Source of the DNA: CAVQJU01 sp963754955
GTDB lineage: Bacteria > Acidobacteriota > Vicinamibacteria > Vicinamibacterales > CAVVIG01
Assembly (NCBI GenBank): GCA_963754955.1
Contig: CAVWHY010000005.1
Span: forward strand, 1-64,000
DNA: 64,000 nt
Reading direction: 5' to 3'
The notes under the pieces are model-generated. The model did no database searches. It worked only from the letters and a program-made list of their open reading frames with translations, and was not told the DNA's origin. A program made the translations under genes and the position numbers. Below, one piece after another: positions 61,623-64,000 of this stretch. Positions within the stretch are counted from its first letter, which is position 1. Each line of letters starts with the position of its first letter.

Positions 61623-62774
61623 TCACGTTGGACGGACGATGTCGAGCGAGATGCGCAGTGCTGTGAACACGCCGTCGCTGGTCTTCACGTTGAGGCGCGT
61701 GCCTTTCGGCAGCGTGAGCGGACGCGCGAGCCAGTAACGCTGATCCCATCCGGGACGAGCACCGAATCCGACGACCGGCACGCGCGATCCGTCGGGACGC
61801 ACCGCTTCGATGCGCACGTCGATGTCAGGCGGCGCGCCGGCGGTTCGCAGCGCGACGACGGCGAGGGCCTGCGCGTCTTCTTCGAGCACGGCTCCCGCCT
61901 CCGTCAGATCGAGGCGGCGTACCTCGCGGACCGGCGCGTTCGCCAGATACAAGCCGACCGTGCTCCGATCGGATGCCACCTTGTTCTCGAACTTCCACGT
62001 CTTCTTGTAGTGAATCCTGACGCCCAGTTGTTCTCCGGCGCGCCAGAGGAATCCGATGCCGGCGCCGGTGCTCACCGGCGTCGAACCCGGTAGCCACGTC
62101 GCCAGCACGGTGTCGCGCGCGGTGGCCGCATCGCGAATGAAGATGATCGCGTCGTGGACGATCGCGGGGTTGCCGGGCAGCAGATCCGCGGCGCTAACGA
62201 ATCGATCGCGGTCGCGCGCCGTTTCGAGGACGAACTCCTGCGTGTCCTCGGTCTTTCCGGCAGGCAGGGTGAACGCCGCCGGCAATTGCAGTGTCACGGC
62301 CGGACGGCCTCGCCGCCACGTACCGCGTGAGCTCGGCGGCGCCTTCGACGCGTCCCCGGGCAGAACGCTTCCTCGCGGCGTGCCGCCGGTCACCCAGGTG
62401 AGCACGACGTCCAGGTCGCGCGGCGACAGCTTGTGTGCGTCCCGTAATGCCGCAAAGCCCGGGTCTCCGAACCAGGGCGGCATGTGTCCTGAGGCCAGCT
62501 CGAGCCGGATCGATTCGGCCCACGGACGCGCATCGTCGTACGTCAGCAGCGACATCGGCGCCACACCACCCGGCGAGTGGCACGCGCCGCACTCGCGGCT
62601 GACGATCGGGTACACGTCCTCGGTGTAGGTGTACTTCGACGTAACAGGCTTGTGCGCTCCGACCACCTGCACCGCGAGCATCGCAATTGCGCACGCGAGC
62701 CACGGGCCAGAGCCGCCCGACCTACCCGACCCCCCTGCCCTACCCGACCCACCGGACCTTTCCCAGCCCGTCAT
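61623..62774 (-). CDS. exported cytochrome c / copper-monooxygenase-like protein
   Basis: 383 residues. MTGWERSGGSGRAGGSGRSG is a Gly-Ser repeat encoded by a GGTCGGGTA-like tandem. A signal helix (WLACAIAMLAVQVVGAH) follows. Then YTEDVYPIVSRECGACHSPG holds the haem motif CGACH, with VAPMSLLTYDDARPWAESI, HMPPWFGDPGF and VLTWVTGGTPRG. The C-terminal ~200 residues (VHDAIIFIRDA, GAGIGFLWRAGEQLGVRIHY) resemble the two-domain fold of copper type II monooxygenases (PHM-like); which ligands remain is unclear. Its ATG overlaps the upstream stop (ATGA), so translation is coupled to the metal-binding protein gene. Confidence 0.8.
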   Translation of the reverse strand: MTGWERSGGSGRAGGSGRSGGSGPWLACAIAMLAVQVVGAHKPVTSKYTYTEDVYPIVSRECGACHSPGGVAPMSLLTYDDARPWAESIRLELASGHMPPWFGDPGFAALRDAHKLSPRDLDVVLTWVTGGTPRGSVLPGDASKAPPSSRGTWRRGRPAVTLQLPAAFTLPAGKTEDTQEFVLETARDRDRFVSAADLLPGNPAIVHDAIIFIRDAATARDTVLATWLPGSTPVSTGAGIGFLWRAGEQLGVRIHYKKTWKFENKVASDRSTVGLYLANAPVREVRRLDLTEAGAVLEEDAQALAVVALRTAGAPPDIDVRIEAVRPDGSRVPVVGFGARPGWDQRYWLARPLTLPKGTRLNVKTSDGVFTALRISLDIVRPT

Positions 62775-63825
62775 CGTATTCCCTCGTATATCCGCGCGAC
62801 GTCAGAAGCGGCGCGACCGAGGGCGGCATACGCGTCTTCGACGTCCCCGCGATTCCCCGTATCGCCTGCCGCGTCGATCATCCAGGCCGCTCGCACGAAC
62901 TGCTCCACCGCCATCGTCCCTCTCGCGCGGGACAGCTTGCGGCAGCGTCCGCGTTCGTACGTCGAGCGCAAGGGCAAGGTCCTTGGCCTGGAACGCCGGC
63001 ACCCACACTTCGCCGAAGGCGCCCTTGCGTACGAGGTCGCCGATGAGCGTTACGCGTTCGCGGAGGAGGCGCAGGATCTCGGGGCCGCTGTCGGGCACCT
63101 CGAACAGCGGCGCTGCCGGGCCGCCGGGCTCGCACGGTGGCGTCGGTCGAGAACTCGGGAAACGTGAAGTCGAATCGATACTCCTGCATGTCGCGTGTGA
63201 ACTTCACCTTCGCCGTCATCTCCGCCGGAAGCCTGATCTTCCCCACGCGCGCCTCGAGGTATTCGCCTCCGGCCGCCATCGTCAGCGGCACGGTGACGAG
63301 CTCCCTGGTCGTACGGGTCGCGGGATCGAACGTCTCCTTCAGCACGACGCGGCCGCTGACCTGCCTGGCCAGCTCTGGCACCAGTGGCCTGGTGAAATCG
63401 TCGTAGAGGTACACGCGGAATGTTTCATCTTGCAGATACGCGCCTTCGAGGTGATGCCAGAGATCCGGCGCCATGAAGAACATGCCGCCATGCCGCGGAT
63501 TGTGGTTGGCGTGTGTGGACTGCGTATACCGCCGTTCCATCGGGGAGCCGTCCGGACACTTTCCCTGCACCGGCCGATCGATGTCCGGCCGATCCGCGCA
63601 CGTCCACGTGACCGTCGCCGTCACGGGAACGAGATCGCGCCGGCAGATGGCGCACTTGCCGGCGCCTTTTTCTGCGACGACGGCGTGGACCGGGCAGGTC
63701 CAGATGGCTTCGGTTTGTGCCTCCGGTGACGCAGGCGGGGCGGGCGTCGTCTGCATCGACGCCCTCGAGGCGCCGCTTGCAGCAATCATCACGCCAAGAA
63801 CGAGGCCGCCCGCTCTTAGCACCAC
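62771..63825 (-). CDS. secreted protein with heavy-metal-binding domain, frameshifted
   Basis: About 350 residues from GTG 63,825. The signal peptide is LRAGGLVLGVMIAASGASRA. WTCPVHAVVAEKGAGKCAIC is a heavy-metal-binding (HMBD-type) motif CPVH...CxxC, with a second Cys pair in WTCADRPDIDRPVQGKCPDG. The middle has NHNPRHGGMFFMAPDLWHHL and VYLYDDFTRP. After shifts near 63,140 and 62,950 it ends TLIGDLVRKGAFGEVWVPAF, VEQFVRAAWMIDAAGD and ARIYEGIR. The His-rich NHNPRHGG segment may bind copper. It is followed by the haem/copper-type protein with a 4-bp overlap, suggesting a shared metal or redox role. Confidence 0.78.
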
Positions 63826-63827
63826 GG

Positions 63828-64000
63828 CTAGCCCGTCGTCGGCATGTGGAAGCCCGCCGAGACGGCGTCGCGCGCGGGCCAGCGAGTGGTGATCGCCTTG
63901 GTGCGTGTGTAGAACGCGATGCCCTCCATGCCGTAGACGTGGAGGTCGCCGAACAACGATTGCTTCCAGCCGCCGAATGAGAAGAACGCCATCGGTACCG
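63828..64000 (-). CDS. mmsA: methylmalonate-semialdehyde dehydrogenase, C-terminal end
   Basis: The last 56 codons are in the window: VPMAFFSFGGWKQSLFGDLH, YGMEGIAFYTRTKAITTRWP and the stop at 63,828. The FFSFGGWKxSLFGDLHxxGxxxxxFYTRxKxxTxRW block is characteristic of MmsA-type CoA-acylating aldehyde dehydrogenases of valine and propionate catabolism. The N-terminus and the catalytic Cys lie outside. The next gene starts 3 bp after its stop, so they are likely co-transcribed. Confidence 0.85.
   Translation of the reverse strand, partial: VPMAFFSFGGWKQSLFGDLHVYGMEGIAFYTRTKAITTRWPARDAVSAGFHMPTTG

Overview
This window looks like a chromosomal contig from an uncultured, high-GC Acidobacteriota, most likely of the Vicinamibacteria type. 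The inference rests on gene content: an Oar-like TonB receptor with a CarboxypepD_reg-like N-terminus, a DUF1592/DUF1552 pair, Ser/Thr kinases carrying TolB-like propellers beside a TIGR02999-type ECF sigma factor, a VPDSG-CTERM protein and PQQ dehydrogenases. Many genes, including housekeeping ones (surE, amrS, moaA), are broken by single-base shifts while the protein sequence continues intact in the next frame. I read most of these as uncorrected read errors and give one span per gene.

Layout. 1-6 kb (minus strand): a c-type cytochrome, an ankyrin protein and the DUF1592/DUF1552 pair. 6-9.4 kb: a TonB receptor. 9.4-12.5 kb: modABC plus a HTH-Mop regulator with a ModE-like inverted repeat in front of it. 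12.6-15 kb: a PQQ dehydrogenase with a lanthanide-type Asp-x-Asp motif and a Rieske protein. 15-19.2 kb: two ABC exporters facing a small secreted protein. 19.3-25.3 kb: an EamA transporter, DoxX, a phosphoesterase, a hybrid histidine kinase, a 29-residue membrane peptide, YciI and DUF3014. 25.4-28.9 kb: a GNAT-queA-SDR operon divergent from soxR, with an 18-bp SoxR box between them, followed by DUF1801. 28.9-33 kb: a DUF2231-Rieske protein, one copy of a ~1.1 kb repeat, a glycosyltransferase and a small secreted protein.

33.17-57.76 kb is best read as a genomic island at a tRNA-Pro(CGG) gene. The intact tRNA lies at 57,712-57,788, and an identical 45-bp copy of its 3' part lies in the same orientation at 33,168-33,212. 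Between them are an antitoxin with a truncated toxin fused to another gene, an AfsR-like regulator, two kinase-propeller receptors, an ECF sigma factor, a broken transposase, a GAF histidine kinase, an inverted second copy of the 1.1 kb repeat, a VPDSG-CTERM protein and several decayed small genes. No integrase was recognised.

57.8-64 kb returns to ordinary chromosome: surE divergent from amrS-moaA, a response regulator, a zinc-ribbon membrane protein, then a minus-strand operon of a methylmalonate-semialdehyde dehydrogenase end, a metal-binding secreted protein and a haem/copper-type secreted protein. moaA and modABC together point to active molybdenum use. The signalling load between 33 and 57 kb suggests a regulatory rather than a metabolic island.
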